From the NCBI GenBank assembly GCA_035570275.1, contig DATMNI010000234.1:1-24546 (forward strand): DNA of 24,546 nucleotides, written 5' to 3'. Shown in pieces: positions 1-7,944 of this stretch; the first letter of the stretch is position 1; each line of letters begins with the position of its first letter. Below the pieces are notes generated by a model, which worked only from the letters and a program-made list of their open reading frames with translations, did not search any database and was not told where the DNA came from. The stretch comes from DATMNI01 sp035570275. GTDB taxonomy: Bacteria; Acidobacteriota; Terriglobia; Bryobacterales; Bryobacteraceae. The position numbers and the translations under genes were made by a program.

Positions 1-1570
1 CGAAGGGATTCGGCGAAGTATTCTTGAGCCCGAAAGTCTGGCTGGCATAGTCCTGTGTGTTCGAAGTCTCCGCCGTCCGGTAGGTGACGCTCCGGTTATA
101 ACCGAACCGGAACTCGTTGATGATGGCCGGCGTGATGATGCGGTTGTAAGTCACGGTATAGAGCCGGTCCGTTTGCGGGAAAACGTCGCCGCCCAACGGC
201 CGCAACGCCGGCCGCAACAGGGTCTCATCCGAATTGGAAAACGTGCCGTACACCACATCGCGCGACGTGAAATGGTGGTCCAGTCGGACATTGTACTGGT
301 CCCAGTCATTGATGGTTTTTGGAAAGCCTACCGTATTGAAGGTGGGAAACCGGGCCGAATTCGGTGTGGCGGCCACGTTAGGCTTCGGCTGGTACGGCAA
401 CTGCTTTTGCACAATCGGGTCCAGCCGGTTCGATGGGATGACGTTCCCTGGGAACGGTAACCCCGAGTTCGGGTCCAGCACGTCGTGGCACTTGGCGGAA
501 CCGGGGTTGGCCTGGCAAAAGGCCGAGCTCAGCGGAAAAATCCCCGTGCCGAAACTATCATCGGCCAGGTTCCCGGCCATCTGAGCCGGCGAGGGATACA
601 GCCCCGTGCTGGTTGACGCCTGTCGCTGGCGGAAGCCTTCGTAGTTGAAGAACCAGAACGTCTTGTCCTTGCCTTTGTAGAACGGCAGCGTCACAGGTCC
701 GCCCACAGCCGTGCCGAAATTGTTCTGCGTGAGGGCCGGTTTTGCGCTTCCGGAGCGGTTGGCGAAGAAGTCGGTCGCGTCCATGTTGCGGTTGCGGAGA
801 AATTCGTACATCGCCAGGTGCAGACCGTTCGTGCCAGACCGGATAGTGGTGTTGATGACCGCCGAACTGCGCCCGAACTCGGCTCCGAAAGTGCCGCGTT
901 GCACCGAGAATTCCTCGATCGCATCGGCGGAGGGCCGTATGCCGGCGCTTCCGAAACGCGAGTTTCGCGTCTCGATGCCGTCCACCAGGAAGCTGTTGTT
1001 GGTTTCCCGGCCGCCATCAATCGACAGGGTCGAGTCACTTCGCCCTGTCCATGAGGTTGACGGCGAAGTGCCGATGCCGATGGGCGCCGCACCCGCGGAA
1101 ATCTGCGCCAGTTGAATGAAATTGCGCCCGTTCAGCGGCAGGTCCACAATCGAGTGGCTGCCGATCACCTGGCCCACCGAGGCGCTTTCGGTCAGCAGGG
1201 TTTCGGCAGCCGCGGAGACACTCACCGCTTCGGTTACCGCACCAACTGTCAGTTTGCCATCCACGTGCGAACGCTGCCCGATGGCGATCACAATATCTGT
1301 AAGGTTTGCCCTCTGAAAGCCCGCCGCGCCAACCTCCAGAGTGTAGCGGCCCGGTTTCAACTGCACGAACAAGTAATTTCCAAGGCTATCGGTCACAGCC
1401 GACAGCTTTACATTAGTTTCGACCTCAACCAGGCTCAGCGTGGCGCCCGAAACGGCTCCGCCGCTCGAATCGGTGACATTGACGACCAGGTCGCCCGTAA
1501 TCGATTGGGCATAAGCGCCGGCGGCCAGCGCGAATGCAGCCAGCAGGAAAATCAACGCAGACTTCCTCAT
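1..1570 (-). CDS. TonB-dependent receptor, Oar-like, with N-terminal carboxypeptidase-regulatory domain (partial; 3' end outside window)
   Basis: Reading the minus strand from the ATG at 1570 gives an uninterrupted frame of about 523 residues that runs off the window edge. It starts with a signal peptide (MRKSALIFLLAAFALAAGAYA, cut before QSITG). A carboxypeptidase-regulatory-like beta-sandwich follows at about residues 22-105 (ITGDLVVNVTDSSGGAVSGA, YLFVQLKPGRYTLEV). Next comes a plug-like region with the acidobacterial motifs DLPLNGRNF, VDGIETRNSRFG and EFGRSSAVINTTIRSGTNG, and then barrel strands (FWFFNYEGFRQRQ). The family sits in the outer membrane; Oar-like members are presumed importers of carbohydrate or peptide substrates, but the substrate cannot be read here. 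The start is well supported: an AGGAGG-type SD lies about 7 bases upstream, with a good promoter and a LacI-like operator ahead of it. Confidence 0.93.
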   Translation of the reverse strand, partial: MRKSALIFLLAAFALAAGAYAQSITGDLVVNVTDSSGGAVSGATLSLVEVETNVKLSAVTDSLGNYLFVQLKPGRYTLEVGAAGFQRANLTDIVIAIGQRSHVDGKLTVGAVTEAVSVSAAAETLLTESASVGQVIGSHSIVDLPLNGRNFIQLAQISAGAAPIGIGTSPSTSWTGRSDSTLSIDGGRETNNSFLVDGIETRNSRFGSAGIRPSADAIEEFSVQRGTFGAEFGRSSAVINTTIRSGTNGLHLAMYEFLRNRNMDATDFFANRSGSAKPALTQNNFGTAVGGPVTLPFYKGKDKTFWFFNYEGFRQRQASTSTGLYPSPAQMAGNLADDSFGTGIFPLSSAFCQANPGSAKCHDVLDPNSGLPFPGNVIPSNRLDPIVQKQLPYQPKPNVAATPNSARFPTFNTVGFPKTINDWDQYNVRLDHHFTSRDVVYGTFSNSDETLLRPALRPLGGDVFPQTDRLYTVTYNRIITPAIINEFRFGYNRSVTYRTAETSNTQDYASQTFGLKNTSPNPF

Positions 1571-1582
1571 GAGCACCCTCCT

Positions 1583-1598
1583 CTTGAAACGCTTCAAG
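1583..1598. promoter_or_regulatory. LacI-family-like operator between promoter and SD of the receptor gene
   Basis: The 16-mer CTTGAAACGCTTCAAG is an inverted repeat: 6-base arms CTTGAA/TTCAAG around a central CG. LacI-family and cre-type operators have this geometry, with TGAAA-CG-TTTCA-like cores. It sits downstream of the predicted transcription start and directly next to the AGGAGG SD, where a bound repressor would block initiation or elongation. A second copy lies at 2991-3006. No LacI-type regulator gene is in the window. Confidence 0.6.
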
Positions 1599-1614
1599 AT
1601 CGACGCGTGGGTTG

Positions 1615-1644
1615 AATATATATCGCCCAGAGGGGCAGCGTCAA
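1615..1644 (-). promoter_or_regulatory. Sigma70-type promoter of the TonB-dependent receptor gene
   Basis: On the minus strand TTGACG (1639-1644) is followed 18 bases later by TATATT (1615-1620); the TATATA register gives a 16-base spacer. It lies about 45 bases upstream of the receptor ATG. The same elements with the same spacing recur at 3024-3053, which supports function. Confidence 0.7.
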
Positions 1645-1825
1645 GCAGGCAGTTACCGGGGTTAACCGGGTTACCAGGGTTACCGGTCTTGACCGCGGTA
1701 CTGCGGATAGCGGCCTTGCCGGGATGGCGGGAGAATGCTCCGCCCCGCGCCCGGCGCAAAGCGTTACTGGTCTGGAGTCCTGTTCTCGTAGTCAGGACAA
1801 CTATGGTCGCCCAATCCAAGGCGGC
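1645..1825. other. Intergenic region with iterated GGTTACC words
   Basis: This stretch between the ThuA gene's stop and the receptor promoter has no convincing gene. At about 1651-1686 the word GTTACCGG is repeated about four times with variation (GTTACCGG, GGTTAACCGG, GTTACCAGG, GTTACCGG). It looks like a small degenerate tandem array. Confidence 0.45.
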
Positions 1826-2803
1826 TTACCTTCCCGCCCGGCCCCTTCCGGTGCCGCCAGCGGCCGGCGCGGCGCCCAGACCGTTCTTGTAATTCGGATC
1901 CATGGCAGCCAGATCCGTTCGATAACTGACCGAATCGGCCGTTGGGAAGTTGGCCGGTACCTTCTGCGTCACCTTACCGGTGGCCGCCCATTCCGTCCCA
2001 CGTTGAAAGGTCACAACGAAATCGACCGAGCTCAGCGCAGGGACATCGTGCCCCAAAGTGGTGTGAAACACCCGTCCCTTTCCGTAGCTCAGGACCATGA
2101 GCATTGGCTCGTCGTGGCCCGTACCCCGGTTGGCAGGGTCCGAGAACGCTGTCGCCAGAACCGTCATGTTCTTTCCCGGGCCGCGTAGTGTGCCGTAAAG
2201 TTCGTCGCCCTGATGCATCCAGACCTTGGGCAGGCCCTTGGTGATCGGGTGGTTGGCGTCGCGAACCGTCATGGGGAAGGGAACCCGGGCGCCGTGGGCT
2301 CCGGCGCGTCCGGGAGATTCGTCGGAAACCAGTTTTCCCTCCTTGTAATACCAGAGGGGACCCGATTTTTCGTTGCGGTCTCGCCAGCCTCCGATCCCGA
2401 TCATCTCATTGAACGCCTGCCAGCCGCCGAACGCGTTATCCGCGGCATGAACGGTCACCAAGCCGCCGCCCTTTGCAATATACTGCTCGAACGAGGCCTG
2501 CAGTTGCGGAGGCCATCGGCCATCCGGAGCATCGTAGTTGAAAACTACAGCCTGGTACTTGCCGAACTCCGGCTGGAAGCTACTGAAATCGCCGTTGGCC
2601 GGAGGCGCGGTGACGACGTCCACCTGAAACAGCCCGGTTTCGTCCAACATCTTCTTGAGCACGGGCGTGATCAGTTGCCAATTGTGATATGTTCCGCCAC
2701 TCTCTCCATCAAGTATCATGACGCGGGCCGGGGTTGCCGCCCGCGACACGGGGGCGAGCAGCAGCACGGCGCCGCTCAGAATTCCCAATGTTACCTTTCT
2801 CAT
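1826..2803 (-). CDS. Secreted ThuA-like domain protein
   Basis: The protein has 325 residues. A signal peptide (MRKVTLGILSGAVLLLAPVSRA, cut before ATPARVMI) precedes a single ThuA-like, class-I-amidotransferase-like fold. Recognisable segments are VMILDGESGGTYHNW, YQAVVFNYDAPDG, GGGLVTVHAADNAFGGWQAFNEMIG, HPITKGLPKVWMHQGDELYGTLRGP, a GTGHDEPMLMVLSYGKGRVFHTTLGHD core, and FQRGTEWAATGKV at the end. The family is named after a trehalose-utilisation gene and is associated with (often exported) carbohydrate use; the exact reaction is not established. I chose ATG 2803 over the in-frame TTG at 2806 because AAAGGAG then sits 7 bases upstream. The last ~20 residues are Gly/Ala/Arg-rich and probably disordered. 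It lies downstream of a duplicated receptor promoter/operator and may share its control. Confidence 0.85.
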   Translation of the reverse strand: MRKVTLGILSGAVLLLAPVSRAATPARVMILDGESGGTYHNWQLITPVLKKMLDETGLFQVDVVTAPPANGDFSSFQPEFGKYQAVVFNYDAPDGRWPPQLQASFEQYIAKGGGLVTVHAADNAFGGWQAFNEMIGIGGWRDRNEKSGPLWYYKEGKLVSDESPGRAGAHGARVPFPMTVRDANHPITKGLPKVWMHQGDELYGTLRGPGKNMTVLATAFSDPANRGTGHDEPMLMVLSYGKGRVFHTTLGHDVPALSSVDFVVTFQRGTEWAATGKVTQKVPANFPTADSVSYRTDLAAMDPNYKNGLGAAPAAGGTGRGRAGR

Positions 2804-2978
2804 CAATCTGCTCCTTTAGCTGTGACGGCGGCGCAACCGCTGGACGGCGCGCCCGCGGTTGCGTAGTGCTGCCTCCGAAGGGCTTGCCGCGATGCCAGTG
2901 GGGTCCAGGGCTGCCGCGTTGAGAGGCCGGCGGCCAGCGCCAACGCAGCCAGCGGGAAAATCAACCGGACTTCCTCAT
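2804..2978 (-). pseudogene. Decayed 5' end of a TonB-receptor gene (signal-peptide remnant), now the leader of the ThuA gene
   Basis: From ATG 2978 the minus strand reads MRKSG-stop. Correcting for one missing base at codon 5 gives a run (LIFPLAALALAAGLS) that aligns with the receptor signal peptide (LIFLLAAFALAAGAY). Similarity ends near 2925. The rest, up to the ThuA gene's SD, has no recognisable domain. As it stands it encodes at most a 5-residue leader peptide behind a good SD. The copy is read as a partial duplication of the receptor's 5' end that later lost a base. Confidence 0.6.
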
Positions 2979-2990
2979 GAGTACTCTCCT

Positions 2991-3006
2991 CTTGAATCGC
3001 TTCAAG
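2991..3006. promoter_or_regulatory. Duplicate LacI-like operator upstream of the ThuA gene
   Basis: CTTGAATCGCTTCAAG has the same CTTGAA/TTCAAG arms as the operator at 1583-1598. Only the centre differs (TCGC versus ACGC). It keeps its place between promoter and SD. Retention of the arms and central CG while the downstream coding copy decayed suggests selection on the site. Confidence 0.55.
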
Positions 3007-3023
3007 GTCGACGCGTTGGGTTG

Positions 3024-3053
3024 AATATATATCGCGGCGAGGTGCAGCGTCAA
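3024..3053 (-). promoter_or_regulatory. Duplicate receptor-type promoter upstream of the ThuA gene
   Basis: TTGACG (3048-3053) and TATATT (3024-3029) repeat the receptor promoter with the same 18-base spacer. Flanking bases (GATATATATTCAACCC, GCTTGACGCTGC) are also conserved. It is the best promoter candidate for the ThuA gene, some 220 bases upstream of its ATG. Confidence 0.6.
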
Positions 3054-3063
3054 GCAGGCAGGG

Positions 3064-3308
3064 ACCGCAGGCAGGGACTGGCGTGGGACCAGCAGGACCG
3101 GCCGGACCCGCTACCGCCACCGCGGTACGGGTTGGTGATACTCTGCCACGGTGGCTTGGCGCCTAAGCCTTGGCCGTGACGCCGTACATCATGGTGGGCA
3201 TCGTGAGGCCGACCTGTCAGGCGATGTTTGCGGACGAACATCGCTCTGTGCGGTTAACTTAAAGCGCGGCTGGCGGCGGAAACGCACGTCGCGTTGTCAC
3301 GTACGCTG
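3064..3308. other. Gene-free spacer
   Basis: This stretch between the duplicated promoter and the 3' end of the carboxypeptidase-regulatory pseudogene holds no convincing ORF. It contains iterated GGGACC/CAGG words and a GTCACGTACGCTGTCACGG stretch with repeated TGTCACG, but no clear terminator. Confidence 0.4.
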
Positions 3309-4941
3309 TCACGGCACGATGTCAGGCACAACGTGCAGGCGGACTTGCTCCTGCCCCTTGGCGTGAACGGTGACGGCTTCGCCGCGGCGCTCGATGTCCT
3401 TCATGAAGTCGGGGTCGAACCAGATGCCGGGCTCTACGTCTTCCCAGGCGAAGAGCCGGTAGTCGGCGGGCGCGACGGTCTTGAATTGGAAGCGGCCGTA
3501 CTGGTCGGTTTCGGTCTGCTGGAAGATGTCTCGCCGGAATCGCAAGCTGGCCTGTGGCATCAGGACCACCGTGGCGCCCGCGGCGAGTTTGTCGTCCTTG
3601 TCCAGAACCGTGCCCTCGATCTTGCCGCCGTCGCGCGCCAGCACGATCTCGAGCGGCATCTTGCCGGCATGCGCGACCGTGAGGCCTACCTGTAAAACAT
3701 CGATGTCTTCGGAACGTATGCTCCGCACGAACAGGTCCGCTCCGGCATGGAACTGGACGTCGTAGTGTCCCTGAGACAGGCGGCAGGTAAAGACGCCGTC
3801 GCTGGCCGGAGAGGCCAGATGGCCTTCGCCCTCGGCACTCTGGAATTCCACCTTGCCACCTTTGAGGGCGGGTTGATCGTCTCCCGCGATCGTGATTCGG
3901 CCCGCGATCTCCGCTCCGGCGTTGACCACGACGCGGACTCCTTCCACATCGGCATTGGCCACCTCGACCGGGACGCTGGCGCGGTACTCGTCACTGTTGA
4001 AGATCAGTTCTTCAAAGGTGCCACGCCGATCGCGCGGCGATGCGGACGCCGATACCTCATAGGAACCCGAAGGCACTCCCGCAAACTCGCAGATGCCGTT
4101 CCGGCAGTTCGATGGCGGGTTGATGGAGAGCCCGTCGCCCAGTTCCGGCCGCCTCATGCAATCGCACCCCAAATCCGAGGCCCGCCGGCGCCTCCGCCTG
4201 CACACGCACGCGATACATACGGCTGCGGAGCAGGGTGATATCCGCTCCGGTGAAGTGGGCGCCGGCGGTGACTTCGATTCTGCGGGCGCCAGCCGTGTCG
4301 CGGGAAGCCGGGTGGAACGTGGGAACCAGTGTCTCCAGCGGCGGCGCGCCTTTTGGCGAGTGATCCACCGGCGCGTGGCTGCCCTCAAAACGATGCAACG
4401 CCGCGCGTACGTAATACCTGCCGGGTGGAAGGTCGGCGATGCGGTATTGGCCCAGATCGTCGGTCATGAGCGTTATGCCGGCTGGAACAACCTGCTGCCG
4501 GCCGCCGCGGTAGGTCATGGTCAGCAGCGCGACAGAGACGCCGGCCAAAGGCTCGCCTTCAGGGTCGCGGACCGTACCGGCGATCACCGCGAAAGGCAAC
4601 AGCTTCAGTTGCAGGTCCTGCAATTCCTGGCCGGCCTCAAGCGTGAGCGTGATGCCGTTGCTCTCCGCCCGGCGCGCGCCGTAGCAGGTTTCGAGATAGC
4701 CGTTGCGCACGGCTTTGAGCCGATATTGGCCCGGCTCAAGCTGCACCAGCGTGAACTCGCCCTTGGCGCCGGTGATGGTGGATGCCGGCGCGGCCTGTGC
4801 GTTGCCGGCATTCAGGGCCAGGACCTGCACCTTGTTCAAAAGTTCTCCGGTGACCGAGTTCACAATCGTTCCCGAGATGGAACACTTTTCCGGCGGCTGG
4901 TTCTGCGGAGCGAAAAAGAAGGCCAGCAGCAGCGGTATCAC
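3309..4941 (-). pseudogene. Carboxypeptidase-regulatory-like multi-domain protein, frameshifted
   Basis: Two overlapping frames make one protein of about 540 residues. The first starts at GTG 4941, with an in-frame TGA 18 bases upstream fixing this start. It has a short signal-like segment (MIPLLLAFFFAP) and two carboxypeptidase-regulatory domains (CSISGTIVNSVTGE..., VIAGTVRDPEGEPLAGVSVALL). It goes out of frame after RLHEA near 4145-4158. The second frame picks up at PELGDGLSINPPSNCRNG and continues with further beta-sandwich units (AEIAGRITIAGDDQPALKGG, KIEGTVLDKDDKLAAGATV) to the end VVPDIVP. An extra base in the GAGGCGGCCGG run would explain the shift. Such proteins are usually exported in Acidobacteria and of unknown function. 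Either a true pseudogene or a sequence indel. Confidence 0.75.
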
Positions 4942-5048
4942 AGATGTCTGCGGCCATCATAGCTCATCACCCGGCGACGGGAGCTTCGCGTTGCGGCTGT
5001 TGCCAGGTTGCGGTGAGTTCCGCGGCGTGGCCTGTGGCCGCGTGCGAG

Positions 5049-5444
5049 TCACCCATTGGCCAGCGTCTTCAGCCAGGCACAATCGAGAAGTTGCGAATCG
5101 GCGGTGATGAGTGTCAGGGCGAAGACGGAAGCCGTCGCAGCCAGAAAGAGATCGCCGGGATCGGCTTGCGGCAGTTGAATTCTGGAGGCCTCGGCCGCGA
5201 CGGCAAAGTTGAATGGCGCCTCCTTTATGGGGACCTGCGCGAATGCCTGATCGAGCCAGTCCGGAAAGTCCCTTTTTGGCCGCAGCTTTCCGCGGCGTAC
5301 CAGATGGTGAGCTTCCCAGACCGACACCGGCGATAGGTAGAGCTCGCTCTTGGGCTTTTCGATCTCACGCCGAACCTCTCGACTGAGCTTCTCCGGCTTG
5401 GTGAGGGCCCAAATCCAGATGTGCGTGTCGAGCAGGTATTTCAC
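5049..5444 (-). CDS. PIN-domain ribonuclease toxin (VapC-like), type II toxin-antitoxin
   Basis: The product has 131 residues and begins MKYLLDTHIWIWAL, the usual PIN-domain opening. Acidic active-site candidates are D6 (LLDTH), E44 (SVWEAHHL), D98 (QADPGDLFLAATA) and D116 (LITADSQLL). These would bind Mg2+/Mn2+ for RNA cleavage. A longer upstream frame exists, but GTG 5444 fits best: it overlaps the antitoxin stop as GTGA, the usual coupling in these operons. It follows the Phd-type antitoxin directly. All catalytic residues are present, so the toxin looks intact. Confidence 0.9.
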   Translation of the reverse strand: MKYLLDTHIWIWALTKPEKLSREVRREIEKPKSELYLSPVSVWEAHHLVRRGKLRPKRDFPDWLDQAFAQVPIKEAPFNFAVAAEASRIQLPQADPGDLFLAATASVFALTLITADSQLLDCAWLKTLANG

Positions 5445-5680
5445 TTCGGCCGGCCAGTCCAGCCCTTGAAAGCCCCGATCGGCCCGACGATGTCGCCGGA
5501 AACTTCGCAGGTGTCTCGCATGCACCCAAGCCAGGAGCCTTTGGGCGAGGGCGACGCAGGAAGGATATCGGCCACCGGCTTGCCGAAACGGGTGACTCGA
5601 ACCGGCGTACGGGTACGCCGGACATCCGCCAGCACCGACAGACAGGTCGCTTTAAACTTCGAGATTGCAATTTCTGTCAT
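5441..5680 (-). CDS. Phd/YefM-family antitoxin
   Basis: The product has 79 residues. Its N-terminal DNA-binding part is typical of Phd/YefM antitoxins (MTEIAISKFKATCLSVLADV, then RRTRTPVRVTRFGKPVADILP). The C-terminal 30 residues (MRDTCEVSGDIVGPIGAFKGW) should wrap the PIN toxin; DIVGPI with a trailing W is common in antitoxins of VapC-like partners. It is the first gene of the pair, with a palindromic site just upstream. No clear SD precedes the ATG, and its TATTATG start overlaps a -10-like word. Confidence 0.9.
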   Translation of the reverse strand: MTEIAISKFKATCLSVLADVRRTRTPVRVTRFGKPVADILPASPSPKGSWLGCMRDTCEVSGDIVGPIGAFKGWTGRPK

Positions 5681-5686
5681 AATACG

Positions 5687-5716
5687 GTTGTACCATAGTC
5701 AACGACCATGGTACAA
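5687..5716. promoter_or_regulatory. Palindromic operator of the Phd/PIN toxin-antitoxin pair
   Basis: Perfect 10-base arms GTTGTACCAT and ATGGTACAAC are separated by 11 bases, so the half-sites are 21 bases (two helical turns) apart. The site begins 7 bases upstream of the antitoxin ATG. Phd/YefM antitoxins repress their own operons by binding such paired sites, so autoregulation is the natural reading. Confidence 0.7.
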
Positions 5717-5746
5717 CATCAAACTGGCCAACCCCCAGCGCACCGT

Positions 5747-6559
5747 TCACTCCACGGTCAACACTTGCTGCAATCGGGGCCGTCCGTACTCCGCATGGCC
5801 GGTGCGCACCTCCAGATTGTCGAGAATCCTGGCCACGCCGGGGCTGTGCGTGTGCCCGCACAGGACCGTCATCTGGCGATCGGGGTGGCTGCGCATGATG
5901 GCGGCGAGCCGGTCTCCTACCGCACGGCAGGCGAAATGGGGGAGGTAATCGTCGTCCGAGATCCGGCCTTCGTGCCAACAGGCCCCGCGGAACGGCGGCA
6001 CGTGCGTGAGCACCACGATGTTCCGGTAGGCGGCGACGGCCTCGCGTGCCTGGCGATCGAGGAACTCGGCCGCTTCATCGCCGAGGCTGTTCAGTTTCGT
6101 GTAAAGTTCCGATTTGTCCGGGGCCGATTTGCCCGGGGCGCGCAGTTCGGCAATCAGGACATAGTCGTTCAGCAGCACATCGGAGCCGAAGAAGTCGCCC
6201 AGGCGTCCGTCGGCCCAGGAATCGTGGCCAACCAAAGCCGTGGTGGCGGTCAACGGAACCACACCGCTGGTAGGAAGCCAGTGCAGCCAACGCGAGGCGG
6301 CGGATTGGCGCGCAACGGCTTGGCGAACGGCGGCGATGGAGCCATGGTAGAAATCGTGATTGCCGAGCACAAAGTAAATGGGGATGCTCAGTGCGCCGGC
6401 CATCTCATCCAGGAACTGCGTAACCGAGCCGGCCTCGCCGATATCGCCGCCGAGCAGGAGGGCGTCGAAGTTTTCGGCCCGCAACCCGGCATACAAGTCA
6501 GCGCGCCCCTTGCGCTGAACAAAGTTTAGATGGATATCGGTCAGCCAGCCCAGCCGCAC
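5747..6559 (-). CDS. Calcineurin-like metallophosphoesterase
   Basis: The product has 270 residues and carries the full set of metal-binding motifs in order: D-x-H (LTDIH, residues 7-10), GD (LLLGGDIGEAG), GNHD (FVLGNHDFYHG), an isolated His (VVLTHVPPF) and GHTH (VLCGHTHSPG). These ligate two metal ions that hydrolyse phosphomonoesters or diesters. There is no signal peptide, so it is cytoplasmic. The start is GTG 6559, giving MRLGWLTDIH, as expected for the family. It lies 41 bases downstream of the sigma-54 activator and may be the last gene of that operon. The substrate cannot be told from sequence. Confidence 0.87.
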   Translation of the reverse strand: MRLGWLTDIHLNFVQRKGRADLYAGLRAENFDALLLGGDIGEAGSVTQFLDEMAGALSIPIYFVLGNHDFYHGSIAAVRQAVARQSAASRWLHWLPTSGVVPLTATTALVGHDSWADGRLGDFFGSDVLLNDYVLIAELRAPGKSAPDKSELYTKLNSLGDEAAEFLDRQAREAVAAYRNIVVLTHVPPFRGACWHEGRISDDDYLPHFACRAVGDRLAAIMRSHPDRQMTVLCGHTHSPGVARILDNLEVRTGHAEYGRPRLQQVLTVE

Positions 6560-6600
6560 GGTAGATCACCCCGAAACCACCACAGCCAGGAATGGCCGTG

Positions 6601-7944
6601 TTACTTGCGCGTCAGGCCTAGCGCCCGAATCCGCTTGTGCAGGTTCGTGCGCTCCATGCCCAGGGCGCGCGCGGCGCCGGAGACGTTCCAACTGGATTCC
6701 TCCAGAGCGCGCAAAATGTGATCGCGCTCGGCCGATTCGCGGGCTTCCTGAATGGTCGATTTCGGGCCGGCTTCGCGCTGCACCCGGACCTCGACGGGAA
6801 TGCCTTCGCGCGTCAACCGTTCGCCCTGCGTCAGAATCGCCATGCGCTCGATGACGTTGCGCAACTCACGGGCGTTGCCGGGCCAGTTATAGCTCTCCAG
6901 CAGCGGGAAGACAGTTTCGTCGAGCATCTTCGCCTTGAAGTTGTTGCGTCCGCAAAACTCGTCCAGAAAATATTCGGCCAGCAGGCGGATGTCGTGCGGC
7001 CGCTCGCGCAAGGCGGGAACACGAATCGGCACCACGCTCAAGCGGTAGTACAGGTCCTCGCGGAACTTTTCGGCGGCCACCATGCCGGCCAGATCGCGGT
7101 TGGTGGCGGAGATCACGCGCACGCTGACGTGGATAATCTGCTCGCCGCCCACGCGATGGAATTCGCCCTCCTGCAACACGCGCAGCAGTTTGGCTTGCGA
7201 GGCGCCGTGCAGATCGCCAACCTCATCCAGAAAGATGGTGCCTCCGTCGGCCATTTCGAACTTGCCGCGCCGCATGCCGATGGCGCCCGTGAATGAGCCT
7301 TTTTCGTGGCCGAACAGTTCCGTCTCAATCAACTCCGTCGGGATGGCCGCGCAGTTCACCTTCACGAACGGGCCCGATGAGAACGGGCTGGAGTTATGAA
7401 CATGGGCCGCCAGCAACTCCTTGCCGGTGCCCGATTCGCCGATCAGCAACACCCGCGCATCCGACCGCGCGGCCATCGACGCCTGCTCCACGGCGCGCGT
7501 CCATGCCGGGCTGCCGCCGATCATCTTCGGCGCTCCGCCCACCAACTCACGCAGCCGCTCGTTTTCCTGTCGCAGGCTGCCCTGCTCCATGGCGTTCTTG
7601 ATGGCCAGCAGCACGCGGTCGCGGCTCAGGGGCTTTTCCAGAAAATCGAAGGCGCCGGCGCGCGTGGCTTCCACCGCGTCGGCAATGGTGCCGTGACCGG
7701 AGATCATGATCGCCGGCGACGGCGTCCCGTTTTGCCGTACTGCCTTTAATAAGTCGATGCCGTTGCCGTCCGGCAGTTTCATGTCGAGCAGGTAGGCATC
7801 GGCGCGGTGAGCGTCCGGGTGTTTCTTGAACTCCGCCACGGTACGGCAGACATTCACGGCGTAGCCTTCGCGCTCCAGAATCATGCGCAGCGAGCGGCCG
7901 ATGTTCTCTTCATCATCCACGATCAGTACGCGCTTGGAAGCCAT
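6601..7944 (-). CDS. Sigma-54-dependent response regulator, NtrC/NtrX type
   Basis: The product has 447 residues in three domains. The receiver is at 1-120 (acidic pocket D10/D11, phosphoacceptor D54 in AYLLDMKLPDG, switch region ISGHG, K104). The AAA+ domain is at about 140-370, with Walker A GESGTGKE at 169-176, the sigma-54-contact loop as GSFTGA at 216-221 (the commoner form is GAFTGA), Walker B TIFLDEVGD, and an arginine-finger region. A Fis-type helix-turn-helix lies at about 405-445 (WNVSGAARALGMERTNLHKRIRALG). ATG 7944 overlaps the 3' end of the kinase gene by 32 bases, indicating translational coupling and a cognate pair. NtrX-like assignment rests on the kinase type and HTH ending; targets are unknown. 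Confidence 0.93.
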   Translation of the reverse strand: MASKRVLIVDDEENIGRSLRMILEREGYAVNVCRTVAEFKKHPDAHRADAYLLDMKLPDGNGIDLLKAVRQNGTPSPAIMISGHGTIADAVEATRAGAFDFLEKPLSRDRVLLAIKNAMEQGSLRQENERLRELVGGAPKMIGGSPAWTRAVEQASMAARSDARVLLIGESGTGKELLAAHVHNSSPFSSGPFVKVNCAAIPTELIETELFGHEKGSFTGAIGMRRGKFEMADGGTIFLDEVGDLHGASQAKLLRVLQEGEFHRVGGEQIIHVSVRVISATNRDLAGMVAAEKFREDLYYRLSVVPIRVPALRERPHDIRLLAEYFLDEFCGRNNFKAKMLDETVFPLLESYNWPGNARELRNVIERMAILTQGERLTREGIPVEVRVQREAGPKSTIQEARESAERDHILRALEESSWNVSGAARALGMERTNLHKRIRALGLTRK

